DNA of 64,000 bases from an uncultured Methylococcales bacterium (GTDB lineage Bacteria; Pseudomonadota; Gammaproteobacteria; Methylococcales; Methylomonadaceae). A program made the position numbers and the translations under genes. Positions 44,630-53,561 of this stretch are shown piece after piece. The notes under the pieces were generated by a model that was not told where the DNA came from, ran no database searches, and worked only from the letters and a program-made list of their open reading frames with translations. Location: NCBI GenBank assembly GCA_903902705.1, contig CAIUVX010000139.1, forward strand, positions 81,916-145,915. Direction: 5' to 3'. Every line of letters begins with the position of its first letter. Position 1 is the first letter of the stretch.

Positions 44630-44760
44630 ATGGAGCAGGGTGAGCATATTTCTTTTAACATTCACAATGGAGTTCTTTACTCCTGCGTTTTTTGAGCGAC
44701 TACTTAAAAAGTATCTCTGGGGTTCGACCCCCACCTCAACCCATAACTTAACAAAAAATT

Positions 44761-46425
44761 ATGCCCAAAAAATATTCCATTTTATTGATATTGCTGTTGT
44801 GTGCCGCCTTAGGTACAGCGGCTTTTTTTCTTGTTCCAAGTACAACCGATAAGGCAACAATAAACCCACCTGCTACTGTTTACAACCATGGCGAAGAAAC
44901 CAGCAGTGTCGAAAAACCATGTTTGAATGAACACCCTGAATGGCGAGCCGCGCAGGTGATAGACGGCGTTAATGTTGATGCGTCTGGATTGTGTGAGCCA
45001 GATAATCCATTCGATGTGGCGGTCGCAGTCAAAGGCACTAATAATGTGTCGATGGCAACCTTGATGCAAACCCATTTTGCGCAAGATGCCCTGACAATGT
45101 CCAATGATACCGATGGTGACGGCGATCCCGATGAAATTCATATCAAGCTGGAAGTGGTAGAACTTAACGGAGCAACCCCTGACGGTAGTTATTTCATCAA
45201 TACTTTCGATGTAGCCCCTGGAATTCAACCTGCATTATGGGTATTCGCGCCAAAATCCAGCGGCATGGCATTAAAAAACTTTAATTCCAAAGCAGCTAAT
45301 CCCTTATTACGCGCTCCTTCGGCGGTGATTCGTGTTGAGCAAGGCGATAAAGTATTTATCACCTTAGAAAATACCCATTATTTACCGCATACCATTCATC
45401 TGCACGGTGTCGATCATCCGTGGATAACAGCGGAAGGTCAGGACAATGACGGCATGGAAGAACACGCTGTTTTCCCTGGCAAACAACACACATACCAAAT
45501 TCAACCGCGTCACACGGGGACGACGTTGTATCACTGTCATGTTCAAACCGCTCAACATTTAGGCATGGGTATGGGCGGAATGTTTATCGTCGAAGAAAAT
45601 CGTCCGAATAATTGGGTGCAAACATTCAATATTGGTGCGGGGCAAGTGCGCCATCCTGCGGTGGCAGTTAAAGAAACCTATAGCCAAGAATACGATTTAC
45701 ATTATCAATCAGTGGATAAAAAATTGGCAAGCATTGTTCAAACTGCCAATGACCCGCGCTTGATTGCTGAACGTATGACCCGCCAATACAATATGACCGA
45801 ATCGTTTGAAAATTATTTTTTGCTCAATGGTCATGCGTTTCCGTACACCTTGCGTGATTCCACCATTATTGCCGATGAAAATGAACACATCAAACTGCAC
45901 GTTGCCAATTTGCAACGCTCATCTGTCGCATTGCATACCCACGGACACAAAGCGACTGCTGTTGCATTCGACGGCGTTGAAGCTCCTGCTGGCTTACTTA
46001 TGACGCGTGATGTATTTGATATTGCTCCCGCACAACGAATAGACTTGCACTTAGAAACCAAAAATGACGGTTTACACAGTTACGGCGCGGGTGTGTGGAT
46101 GTTTCATGACCACGTTCCAATGGGGGCAAGCACTGATGGTATAGAACCTGGGGGTAATATCGCGTTAATCGCTTATAAATCCTTGGTTGATGAACAAGGA
46201 ATGCCCAAAGGTCATATTGAAATGGTCGATCAAGTGTTTAGCAAAGATTATTATGCTAAAAAACAAGCGGTTTGGGGGGGTAATAAAGAATTTTCACCTT
46301 TACTCGGTGATGCAGGTTTACTCGCACCGAATTATGGTCGCATTATCGGCTTTGGTTTAGCAATTGGTTTGCTGGTCGGCTTATTATTGTTGGTGCTACG
46401 TCTTATGCAACGGAAATCCTCATGA
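44761..46425 (+). CDS. Membrane-anchored multicopper oxidase with type-1 site in first domain
   Basis: A 554-residue periplasmic copper enzyme with an N-terminal membrane anchor (about 5-25) and a C-terminal membrane helix (about 525-547). Copper ligands are visible: HTIHLHG (about 212-218), the HCH box in TLYHCHVQTAQHLGMGM (about 256-272) with type-1 His-Cys-His-Met residues, LHTHGH (about 395-400) and FHDH (about 449-452), where Asp replaces the usual Cys. The type-1 centre thus seems to lie in the first cupredoxin domain. Substrate is unknown. Overlap with the next cupredoxin gene by four bases suggests they form an electron-transfer or copper-handling pair. Confidence 0.88.
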   Translation: MPKKYSILLILLLCAALGTAAFFLVPSTTDKATINPPATVYNHGEETSSVEKPCLNEHPEWRAAQVIDGVNVDASGLCEPDNPFDVAVAVKGTNNVSMATLMQTHFAQDALTMSNDTDGDGDPDEIHIKLEVVELNGATPDGSYFINTFDVAPGIQPALWVFAPKSSGMALKNFNSKAANPLLRAPSAVIRVEQGDKVFITLENTHYLPHTIHLHGVDHPWITAEGQDNDGMEEHAVFPGKQHTYQIQPRHTGTTLYHCHVQTAQHLGMGMGGMFIVEENRPNNWVQTFNIGAGQVRHPAVAVKETYSQEYDLHYQSVDKKLASIVQTANDPRLIAERMTRQYNMTESFENYFLLNGHAFPYTLRDSTIIADENEHIKLHVANLQRSSVALHTHGHKATAVAFDGVEAPAGLLMTRDVFDIAPAQRIDLHLETKNDGLHSYGAGVWMFHDHVPMGASTDGIEPGGNIALIAYKSLVDEQGMPKGHIEMVDQVFSKDYYAKKQAVWGGNKEFSPLLGDAGLLAPNYGRIIGFGLAIGLLVGLLLLVLRLMQRKSS

Positions 46426-47123
46426 AACTAATTATTCTGTTATTACTCAGTAGTTTATTCGCACCTGCTTATGCCGCTATGGATCATAGCCGTATGATGA
46501 TGAATGAAAAAGGCATGATTATGAATGCCAACCCTGATAAATTGCCGCAAGACTGCACCAAAATTTCTGAAAATGTCGATATTACTATTCGCGCAGGACA
46601 TAAACACGCGCTGAAATTCACGGGCAAGATGTTCGCCTTTGATCAGCAAGAATGGAATGTCAAACCTTGCGCTAAAATCAATATTACCTTTATCAATGAT
46701 GATCAAATTCGTCATCAAATCATGGTACATGGCTTACCTGGCTATTTATACCCCGATGGTATGGTGCATTTAGAGCTGTACGGCGAAGGACAGTTACAAG
46801 CGTCATTCATTGTTCCCAGCCAGAAAAAAACTTATCTGGTGCATTGTGAACTCGCACAACACGCAGAAAAAGGCATGAAGGCACAATTAAAAGTCGATGG
46901 GGGTGATGGTGATTTACCCAGCATCCCTGGAATTAGTGCTGCTGTGAATGCTGATAGTTATACGGTGGATTGGACCTCAAACACATGGGCTGCGTTAGTC
47001 TTTTGTGTGCTGCTAGGCTTTGCCATACCAATGGTGATTATTATGAATATAGCGAGTATTAAGGAAGCGGTGGTTAAGATGTGGGGGCTTTACGGACACA
47101 TCGGGCGGAGTAAGCTCGACTAA
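46422..47123 (+). CDS. Membrane-anchored cupredoxin
   Basis: A 233-residue protein with signal peptide (about 1-18), a Met/His-rich stretch (MDHSRMMMNEKGMIM), one cupredoxin domain (about 45-165) and a C-terminal membrane helix (about 188-210). The probable type-1 ligands are His in RHQIMVHG and the C-x4-H-x4-M set in HCELAQHAEKGM. It overlaps the multicopper oxidase gene by ATGA, so the two are coupled. A role in passing electrons or copper to the oxidase is inferred. Confidence 0.85.
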   Translation: MKLIILLLLSSLFAPAYAAMDHSRMMMNEKGMIMNANPDKLPQDCTKISENVDITIRAGHKHALKFTGKMFAFDQQEWNVKPCAKINITFINDDQIRHQIMVHGLPGYLYPDGMVHLELYGEGQLQASFIVPSQKKTYLVHCELAQHAEKGMKAQLKVDGGDGDLPSIPGISAAVNADSYTVDWTSNTWAALVFCVLLGFAIPMVIIMNIASIKEAVVKMWGLYGHIGRSKLD

Positions 47124-47227
47124 TTCTCGCTGCGAGACAGGAGTCGAGTCATTTGTGTATCGATGTATTAAACCCCTTGTTGGATTAACACGAGAGGGTA
47201 GTGGGTTAAACCTGTTATCTATGATTT

Positions 47228-47263
47228 AATGACTGCCAGTCTTTTAAAGGACTGGCAGTCATT
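47228..47263. repeat. Perfect 14-base inverted repeat after the cupredoxin gene
   Basis: AATGACTGCCAGTC (47228-47241) pairs perfectly with GACTGGCAGTCATT (47250-47263) around an eight-base loop. Position suggests a terminator for the copper genes, but there is no T run on the plus strand. Confidence 0.65.
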
Positions 47264-47347
47264 CTTAAAAGCAAAAATCACAGATTTAATACACCACCCA
47301 TTAATTGTTCCACGAACGCCCCCTGTATATAGATACAAAAAATTACT

Positions 47348-47490
47348 CTTCCCGATTTCGCGGGGTAAGTGCGGGTGTAGTGTATGAAATATGGTATATT
47401 TCATTTAGCCATTGATTTTATAATGTTCATTTTATCTATCCGTAACTTCTAATATACTACACGCAGTATCTACCCCGCGAAATCGGGAAG
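47348..47490. mobile_element. MITE-like element with 20-base perfect terminal inverted repeats
   Basis: The ends CTTCCCGATTTCGCGGGGTA (47348-47367) and its exact complement (47471-47490) are separated by 103 bases. The similarity continues inward imperfectly (TGCGGGTGTAGTGTAT against ATACTACACGCA). An internal hairpin TGAAATAT/ATATTTCA lies near 47384-47402. No coding capacity is seen and no clear target duplication is visible. It sits in the 482-base gap before pyrB and may alternatively fold into a regulatory RNA structure. Confidence 0.6.
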
Positions 47491-47605
47491 AACCCCAAAA
47501 ATCCCCCACGAACAACAACAGCCCTTCATCGAATTAGTCGATAAGATACTTGCAGGCAAAGCTTGCACTCCTTTACAAAAAAAATTACTGACTGGAAAAA
47601 CAATT

Positions 47606-48571
47606 ATGTATCCAAACATACAGCTTAATTCAGATGGAAAACTTAAACACTTTCTAAGCATTGAAGGGTTTGATAAAACGCTGTTGACTGACATTCTCGA
47701 TACTGCTGCCTCGTTTGTTAATCCTGTCGATGGGCAGATTAAAAAAGTGCCATTATTACGCGGTAAAACGATTGTGAATTTATTTTTTGAAAATAGTACG
47801 CGCACACGCACTACCTTTGAACTGGCGGCAAAACGTTTGTCGGCAGATGTGTTGAATATGAATATCACTACTTCATCTACTTCCAAAGGTGAAAGTTTAC
47901 TGGATACTATTCGTAATCTGGAAGCGATGTTTGTTGATATGTTTGTGGTACGTCATGCGATCAGCGGTGCGGCACATTTTATTGCTCAGCAAACCGCACC
48001 CCACATCAGCGTAATAAATGCAGGTGATGGGCAACACGCACATCCAACACAAGCGATGCTGGATATGTTTACCATACGGCAACACAAGCCCGATTTTTCT
48101 AAACTTAGAGTGGCCATTATTGGCGACATTCTGCATTCACGGGTAGCGCGTTCAGAAATTCAGGCATTAAACATTTTAGGTGTACAGGAGGTGCGGGTTA
48201 TCGCGCCTAAAACGTTATTACCCGCTAAAGTTGAAGCCTTAGGTGTGACGGTGTCTCATAATCTAACCGAAGGACTACAAGATATTGATGTCATTATGAT
48301 GCTACGGTTACAAAAAGAACGCATGACTTCGGCGTTATTACCTGGTGAAAGCGAATATTTCAAATGTTTTGGACTGACTGAAGAAAAACTAAAAATCGCC
48401 AAGCCCGATGCTATCGTGATGCACCCAGGTCCGATTAATCGTGGAGTGGAAATTGATTCCAAAGTCGCAGACGGCAAGCAATCGGTTATTTTGCAACAAG
48501 TGAGTAATGGTATCGCCGTGCGTATGGCGATTATGGCAATGGCAATGCAGCACAACGGAGCGATCGTATGA
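47606..48571 (+). CDS. pyrB: Aspartate carbamoyltransferase catalytic chain
   Basis: The 321-residue enzyme carries out the first committed pyrimidine step. The carbamoyl-phosphate motif [19 protein letters not shown], the mobile loop [26 protein letters not shown] and the [11 protein letters not shown] end are present. It is the long class normally complexed with an inactive dihydroorotase-like chain, whose gene follows with an ATGA overlap. GGAAAAA lies before the start. Confidence 0.97.
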   Translation: MYPNIQLNSDGKLKHFLSIEGFDKTLLTDILDTAASFVNPVDGQIKKVPLLRGKTIVNLFFENSTRTRTTFELAAKRLSADVLNMNITTSSTSKGESLLDTIRNLEAMFVDMFVVRHAISGAAHFIAQQTAPHISVINAGDGQHAHPTQAMLDMFTIRQHKPDFSKLRVAIIGDILHSRVARSEIQALNILGVQEVRVIAPKTLLPAKVEALGVTVSHNLTEGLQDIDVIMMLRLQKERMTSALLPGESEYFKCFGLTEEKLKIAKPDAIVMHPGPINRGVEIDSKVADGKQSVILQQVSNGIAVRMAIMAMAMQHNGAIV

Positions 48572-49854
48572 CGCAGATACATATTCAACACGGTAGAATT
48601 ATTGATCCCGCTAACCACATAGACGGCGTAGGTGATATTTATATCGTCGATGGCAAAATTGCTGCGCTGTCCAATCCGCCTGAAGGTTTTAAAGCTGATA
48701 TTGTCATTGATGCTAGCGATAAAATTGTGTGCGCTGGATTTATCGATTTAAGTAGCCGTTTGCGTGATATGGGACATAGTCGCAAAGGCACATTTAAAAG
48801 TGAAACTCGCGCTGCCGCCAGTGCAGGTGTTACTACCCTGTGCTTACAACCTGATACCCGTCCTGTAATGGATGCTACCTCCATTGTTGAATACACGAAA
48901 GACTTAGCCGAAAGAACCGATTACCCACAAATTTATCCGATAGCCGCTCTCACCCAAAAACTGGAAGGCATCGAGCTTAGCTCTATGCTCGCACTAAAAC
49001 AAGCGGGCTGTATTGCGGTTAGTAATGCCAATGCACCCGTCAAAAATCTGCTGATATTAAGACGTGCAATGGAATATGCCGCCAGTCATGATTTATTATT
49101 TATCTGCCATCCCAATGACTTTAGTTTAAGCAATAAAGGTTGCGCTCATGAAGGTGCGATTGCCAGCCGCTACGGTTTGCCGAGCATCCCAGAAGCCGCT
49201 GAAACCATTGCCTTAGCCGAATGTTTGGAACTTGCTGAATTGACAGGTTGCCGTGTGCATTTTGGGCAACTCAGTTGTAAAGGCTCAGTGATTAAAATTC
49301 ACCAAGCCAAAAAATACGGCTTGAATGTCAGTGCCGATGTCGCTATTCATCAACTACACCTCACTGAACATGATATTATTCCTTTTGACAGTGCCTATCA
49401 TGTTTTACCCCCGCTACGCACCAAAGAGGACAAAGACTATCTGCGCCAAGGACTGGCTAGTGGTGCAATCAACAGCATCTGTTCAGACCATCAACCGCAT
49501 GATCTTGATGCTAAATTGGGTGCGTTTCCTGAAACAGAATCGGGTATTTCATCTTTAGAAACCCTGTTACCTCTCATGCTTAAACTGGTTTCTCAACACG
49601 CTATCAGCCTAGAACAAGGCATTGCCGCTTTAACACAACAACCAGCGGATATTTTGCGCTTACCCACAGGTGCGTTGACGGTTGGATTTTCTGCGGATGT
49701 GTGTATTTTTGATCCAGAATTAGAATGGCAAATTAATTCCGACACCTGGAAAAGTCGCGGTGTTAATACCCCGTTTTGGGGGCAAACGATGAAAGGTCGG
49801 GTAACACAGACCTTACAAGCGGGAAAAATAATTTTTAGTTTAGAAGCGCGTTGA
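48568..49854 (+). CDS. pyrC': Non-catalytic dihydroorotase-like protein (PyrC'/PyrX)
   Basis: A 428-residue amidohydrolase-fold protein coupled to pyrB. The metal-binding motif at the start of the barrel, normally D-x-H-x-H, reads [13 protein letters not shown]: both zinc-binding histidines are replaced by serine and arginine. The DHQPH motif remains later. In Pseudomonas the equivalent protein is inactive and needed to assemble active aspartate carbamoyltransferase, and the same role is inferred here. A catalytic dihydroorotase must be encoded elsewhere. Confidence 0.92.
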   Translation: MTQIHIQHGRIIDPANHIDGVGDIYIVDGKIAALSNPPEGFKADIVIDASDKIVCAGFIDLSSRLRDMGHSRKGTFKSETRAAASAGVTTLCLQPDTRPVMDATSIVEYTKDLAERTDYPQIYPIAALTQKLEGIELSSMLALKQAGCIAVSNANAPVKNLLILRRAMEYAASHDLLFICHPNDFSLSNKGCAHEGAIASRYGLPSIPEAAETIALAECLELAELTGCRVHFGQLSCKGSVIKIHQAKKYGLNVSADVAIHQLHLTEHDIIPFDSAYHVLPPLRTKEDKDYLRQGLASGAINSICSDHQPHDLDAKLGAFPETESGISSLETLLPLMLKLVSQHAISLEQGIAALTQQPADILRLPTGALTVGFSADVCIFDPELEWQINSDTWKSRGVNTPFWGQTMKGRVTQTLQAGKIIFSLEAR

Positions 49855-49867
49855 GATAATCACGAAC

Positions 49868-49899
49868 AAAAAAACGGGCGAGAAAACTCGCCCGTTTTT
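49868..49899. terminator. Bidirectional terminator between pyrC' and SmbP-like gene
   Basis: AAAACGGGCGAG (49871-49882) and CTCGCCCGTTTT (49887-49898) form a perfect hairpin with A and T runs on both sides, serving convergent genes. Confidence 0.92.
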
Positions 49900-49913
49900 A
49901 ACCAGCGATGTAT

Positions 49914-50270
49914 TTATTTACTGGCTTTTAGATGCTCTATCCCTTCTTCAGCAGCCTTTGTAGCAGGAGCTGCGTGTCCTAACTCACCTTCATCAATCGA
50001 TTTTTGTAACGAATCAGCCGCCGCGTCTATATGAGTTTTGTGTACGCCTTTAGCAACTAGACTCGCCGCCAGTGTGTGATTCAACGCTGATTTCGCGTGT
50101 TCAACCAACACAGGGGCATGACCTGCTTTACCATGTACTACCGCCGCATTGGCGTGTTCTAGTGCCACGTCAGTATGCTCTGCTGCGGTGCTAGGTTGTT
50201 TTTCAGCAAAAACGCTTGTACTCAAACACAGTAACAAACCTGCAAATACAAATGCTAATTTTTTCATCAT
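49914..50270 (-). CDS. SmbP-like small periplasmic metal-binding protein
   Basis: A 118-residue His-rich, helical protein with a signal peptide (about 1-22, ending SVFA). The histidines are spaced in AEHTDVALEHANAAVVHG, GHAPVLVEHAKSALNH, GVHKTH and GHA. This pattern matches SmbP, a copper- and other-metal-binding periplasmic protein described in Nitrosomonas europaea. It would store or buffer copper near the multicopper oxidase system, though it is transcribed separately. Confidence 0.82.
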   Translation of the reverse strand: MMKKLAFVFAGLLLCLSTSVFAEKQPSTAAEHTDVALEHANAAVVHGKAGHAPVLVEHAKSALNHTLAASLVAKGVHKTHIDAAADSLQKSIDEGELGHAAPATKAAEEGIEHLKASK

Positions 50271-50470
50271 CTTATCCTCAGTATTATTATTGAAATATTA
50301 AGATTGTCGATACCATTTAACTCATGTTGGAAAATTCATGGATCAACGTTCGTATTTTAACCATCATTGAATTTATTTTGCAAGATGTTGATTAGTCTAA
50401 AAATTGTATGGTATTACTTAAAAAAGTGAGGCTATGTAACCGTTAATTATTGAAAAATTTTAACTTTACC

Positions 50471-50869
50471 TCAAGCCTTAGCGTGTTTATATAGCTCTAG
50501 CATCTCTGTTAAACGCACTATATCTTGTTTGAGATGTTCGATGGTTTCGTCTTTGTGCGTATTAGTCAATTGTAGTTTTTGAATTTCAAAGGCTAATTCC
50601 ATTGATGAACCAAAATTTATATTGTGACCATCACCGTTGTTAGTGTTATCGCCACTGATTAAACAAATGTGTCTATCATCTGGCATTAATTCCACAAAAT
50701 CCATATCCAATACTTCAGCAATACGCTCCAAATGTGGATTAAAAGCTTTGGTTTCCCCTCGTTCGATTTTTGCATAACCATTCACCGACATTTTCAACTT
50801 TTCCGCCATATCTTCTTGCGACCAATGTTTAGATTCGCGTATAAGCCGTATTTTTTCATGAACTTTCAT
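50471..50869 (-). CDS. XRE-family HTH regulator with C-terminal coiled coil
   Basis: A 132-residue protein with an N-terminal HTH_XRE domain (about 1-60: KIRLIRESKHWSQEDMAEKL, MSVNGYAKIERGETK) and a C-terminal coiled coil (about 90-130). I chose ATG 50869 rather than the frame start at 50920 because GGTGA precedes it and the domain starts there. No toxin partner is evident next to it. Its targets are unknown. Confidence 0.85.
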   Translation of the reverse strand: MKVHEKIRLIRESKHWSQEDMAEKLKMSVNGYAKIERGETKAFNPHLERIAEVLDMDFVELMPDDRHICLISGDNTNNGDGHNINFGSSMELAFEIQKLQLTNTHKDETIEHLKQDIVRLTEMLELYKHAKA

Positions 50870-50975
50870 TAAATCACCACAATTTGGGTAGGAATAACCA
50901 CTGTTGGTTGATTGTAGCAAATTTTGAGGTGCTTATAATTTAAAACCGTTAGTTAACAATTTTTTATTAGCGCGA

Positions 50976-51167
50976 ATTCATATAAAAATTGGAACTCTAA
51001 CTGGAATCGCTGCTAGTAACGCAGGGTTAGCGTATTTAGGTGGAGGAAGTCTTGCTAGTGGTGGTTTTGGCGTGGCAGGTGGAACTGCTGTTGTTACTGC
51101 GGCTGGAGGGACTACAGGTGTAGCTGTTTCAACTGGTACGATAGCTGTTGTAGATTCTAAAGAATAA
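50976..51167 (+). pseudogene. Glycine/alanine-rich gene remnant
   Basis: An open frame without ATG, GTG or TTG start encodes LTGIAASNAGLAYLGGGSLA then SGGFGVAGGTAVVTAAGG and ends DSKE-stop. Such glycine/alanine-rich membrane-like stretches occur in phage- or toxin-type proteins, but no family can be named. It looks like the 3' end of a lost gene. Confidence 0.35.
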
Positions 51168-51216
51168 GATGTGCCTTAGGGCTTTTGTTATATTACTTAT
51201 AAATTTAAGGTGTATT

Positions 51217-51318
51217 ATGAAAATTACAAGAATTGTCGGTGAAGCGGAAAAATGTATCAAATGTGGTGAATATACATTTGTAAGGGGAGAGTGTTCTACT
51301 TGCGGTCATACTGGCTAA
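51217..51318 (+). CDS. Small zinc-ribbon-like peptide
   Basis: A 33-residue frame, MKITRIVGEAEKCIKCGEYT then FVRGECSTCGHTG, with two CxxC pairs (CIKC and CSTC) spaced for a zinc ribbon. TTAAGG lies seven bases before the ATG. Function is unknown; short length limits certainty that it is expressed. Confidence 0.45.
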   Translation: MKITRIVGEAEKCIKCGEYTFVRGECSTCGHTG

Positions 51319-51365
51319 GTATCAAGTAGTCTCGATGTAACCCGTAAGATGGGTAGAGCGATAGC

Positions 51366-51401
51366 GAAACCCATCATCAACCCGTGAAAATGATGGGTTT
51401 C
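51366..51401. repeat. REP-like hairpin GAAACCCATCA
   Basis: Perfect 11-base arms GAAACCCATCA (51366-51376) and TGATGGGTTTC (51391-51401). It is preceded by another partial copy (GATGGGTAGAGCGATAGC). It lies just upstream of the truncated brnT. Confidence 0.65.
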
Positions 51402-51451
51402 ACAGCGTTCTACTCAACTCCAGATTGCCCTTTAAATCATCTGCATTGACT

Positions 51452-51544
51452 TGTGAACGAAGCTCGAACACTATTCGTATCATTTCAGCGCGAAAAGCTG
51501 ACAAACTAGAACGAAAACAGTATGAGGGCTATGGTCATGCGTGA
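51452..51544 (+). pseudogene. brnT toxin remnant (C-terminal end only)
   Basis: The frame reads ERSSNTIRIISARKADKLER then KQYEGYGHA and stops, matching the C-terminal end of BrnT RNase toxins (IRIISARKA...ER..YE). The N-terminal two thirds are missing and replaced by a REP-like palindrome region. The stop overlaps the brnA start as in intact brnTA operons. Confidence 0.75.
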
Positions 51545-51746
51545 ATCTTATGATTTTTCAAAATCGGTTAAAAATCCCTATGCAAAACGGCTGAAAAAAC
51601 AAGTGACTATTCGTCTGGATGAGGAAACTATTGCTTATTTCAAGGAAATGGCGGACACGAAAGGCATTCCTTATCAGAGCTTAATAAATTTGTATCTTCG
51701 AGATTGTGCAAGCGAACATAGGCAACTGGAAACAAAATGGGGGTAG
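51537..51746 (+). CDS. brnA: BrnA-like antitoxin (orphan)
   Basis: A 69-residue antitoxin with the BrnA pattern YDFSKSVKNPYAKRLKKQVT, IRLDEETIAYFKEMAD and GIPYQSLINLYLRDCA, an RHH-type DNA-binding fold. I chose ATG 51537 because it overlaps the brnT stop and has GAGGG nine bases upstream; starts at 51522 and 51531 are alternatives. The cognate toxin is only a fragment, so this is an orphan antitoxin that may still repress its own or related loci. Confidence 0.85.
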   Translation: MRESYDFSKSVKNPYAKRLKKQVTIRLDEETIAYFKEMADTKGIPYQSLINLYLRDCASEHRQLETKWG

Positions 51747-51814
51747 TCCGCAGACTGTGAGGTACGAATCCCAGCTTTTATCGGCACTTGCTGGTCATCC
51801 CAGTCTACGCAATC

Positions 51815-51849
51815 AAAGCCATCGTAAGGTAACTCACGATGGCTTTTTA
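51815..51849 (+). terminator. Rho-independent terminator after brnA
   Basis: The arms AAAGCCATCGT (51815-51825) and ACGATGGCTTT (51836-51846) are perfect and followed by T residues. The remaining 51850-52037 shows nothing recognisable. Confidence 0.9.
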
Positions 51850-52037
51850 CTGTTAGGTATTACGCCCGTTTCGGTGCGGGCAAGCCTTGACAGATTAGCG
51901 TGTGATCTCTGGCACGCGCAAAATCGCTTTATCCATAAGTCACTCGCTCATAGCGTTGTAATTACTGCCTTGGGCAGCAACTTCTGCACAAGAGGCGTTA
52001 GTTCAAATTTGAAAGCTGAGCATCGCGTATTTTTATC

Positions 52038-53471
52038 CTAAATATTGTGGTATAGCTCTAAGTATTGTTTGGCACTGTTACGCCAAGAGAAATCTCTGTG
52101 CATGGCGTTGGTTTGTATTTGCTGCCAAATCTGCTGGTCGCTGTATAACAGCGTCGTGCGTTTAAAGGCTTCGAGTAACGCACCCGCATGGGCTTCTTTG
52201 AAGACGATACCTGTCGCGCTGTCGTCGGCAAGGCTGGTTGATAAAGTATCGACAACTGTATCCGCTAATCCGCCCGTTTTTCTAACGACGGGAATTGTGC
52301 CGTAACGCTGACTGTACATTTGATTTAAGCCGCAGGGTTCAAAACGTGATGGCATTAAAAATACATCAACACCTGCTTCGATAAGGTGTGCCAGTGATTC
52401 ATCATAGTCAATAATTATAACGATTTTATCAGGGAATAAACGGGCAAGATTTTGTAAGCGTTGTTCAAAGGTTTTATTGCCATTACCGAGCAAGACCAGC
52501 TGCATCGGCAACTCCACCATATCAGGCAAACAATCTATCACCATATCTATGCCTTTTTGTTCCACCAATCGGCTTATCAGTCCGAATAAAGGCACTTGGT
52601 CGTTGACTGGCAGATTGACTCTTCTTTGTAATTCCGCTTTATTGAGCTGTTTTTTGGATAGGGAATCAACGTTATAATGCTGAGGAATATGAGGATCTAT
52701 TTCAGGATTCCATTCATTGGTATCAATGCCATTAATAATGCCGATTAGATCGTCACTACGGTAGGCTAATAAGCCTTCAAGACCATAACCATATTCAGGC
52801 GTTTGAATTTCTAACGCATAAGTAGGGCTGACTGTAGTAATGCGATCCGCATAAACGATGCCGCCTTTAATGAAAGACAATAATCCGTGAAACTCTAAAC
52901 CATTAGGATTCATCAGTTGACCAGGTAAGTTCAATGAACGAACACTCTGCATGGGAAATAGTCCCTGATAAGCCATGTTATGAATGGTAAACACGGTTTT
53001 AGGGCGGTCACGCTCCATTGATAGCAGTGCTGGCACTAATCCACTTTGCCAATCGTTGCAATGCACGATGTCGGGCTTCCAATTTCGATTAACTTTGTCC
53101 ATTGCCACCTCAACGGCCACCCGACAAAACAAAGCAAAACGATCAGCATTATTAGCCCACGGAACACCTAATTCATCGACATAGGGATTACCAGCCAAGT
53201 CAAAAAGATCAGGACAATCTACCAGCCAAGCAACCACAGGGCTATCGGGAATCATCGTTTCAAATATGCTAACTAGGTGGTTATCAATGCGTAATGAACA
53301 AAGAAAACGTACGTCACCGACGGTTTTTAACGCGGGGTATTTGGGGAGGATAACTTTAACGTCTTGCCCTAATTCAGTTAATGCTTTAGGTAAACTACTG
53401 CACACATCGGCAAGACCGCCTGTTTTAATCAGTGGATAGGCTTCACTGGTGACAAAAAGTATCTTTTTCAT
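52038..53471 (-). CDS. glgA: Glycogen synthase (ADP-glucose type)
   Basis: A 477-residue GT5 enzyme that extends glycogen from ADP-glucose. The N-terminal ADP-glucose site KTGGLADVCSSLPKAL (17-32), the HCNDWQSGLVP block and the catalytic PSRFEPCGLNQMYSQRYGTI segment are intact. It lies 90 bases downstream of glgB on the same strand. Confidence 0.97.
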   Translation of the reverse strand: MKKILFVTSEAYPLIKTGGLADVCSSLPKALTELGQDVKVILPKYPALKTVGDVRFLCSLRIDNHLVSIFETMIPDSPVVAWLVDCPDLFDLAGNPYVDELGVPWANNADRFALFCRVAVEVAMDKVNRNWKPDIVHCNDWQSGLVPALLSMERDRPKTVFTIHNMAYQGLFPMQSVRSLNLPGQLMNPNGLEFHGLLSFIKGGIVYADRITTVSPTYALEIQTPEYGYGLEGLLAYRSDDLIGIINGIDTNEWNPEIDPHIPQHYNVDSLSKKQLNKAELQRRVNLPVNDQVPLFGLISRLVEQKGIDMVIDCLPDMVELPMQLVLLGNGNKTFEQRLQNLARLFPDKIVIIIDYDESLAHLIEAGVDVFLMPSRFEPCGLNQMYSQRYGTIPVVRKTGGLADTVVDTLSTSLADDSATGIVFKEAHAGALLEAFKRTTLLYSDQQIWQQIQTNAMHRDFSWRNSAKQYLELYHNI

Positions 53472-53561
53472 TTTTAATTATTATTATGTTGTCAGCTATT
53501 TGTTACCCGCCAAAATACGTCTATCCATACTGTAAAGACGTATTTTTTGACGGAGACGAAG

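Noticed and set aside
44715..44743. tRNA 3'-end-like sequence (GGGGTTCGACCCCCAC... ending CCA)
   Set aside because: It resembles a T arm with CCA, but no matching 5' half, D arm or anticodon arm precedes it, so it is not called as a tRNA. It could be an old attachment-site scar.
44640..44852. Open frame between L33 terminator and the multicopper oxidase
   Set aside because: It overlaps the start of the oxidase gene, has no ribosome site and gives no recognisable protein.
47219..47404. Minus-strand frame in the pyrB upstream gap
   Set aside because: It spans a perfect hairpin and part of the MITE-like inverted repeat; its coding look comes from the palindromes.
51706..52041. Open frame downstream of brnA
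   Set aside because: It begins inside brnA in another frame and runs through a clear terminator hairpin, so it is unlikely to be a gene.
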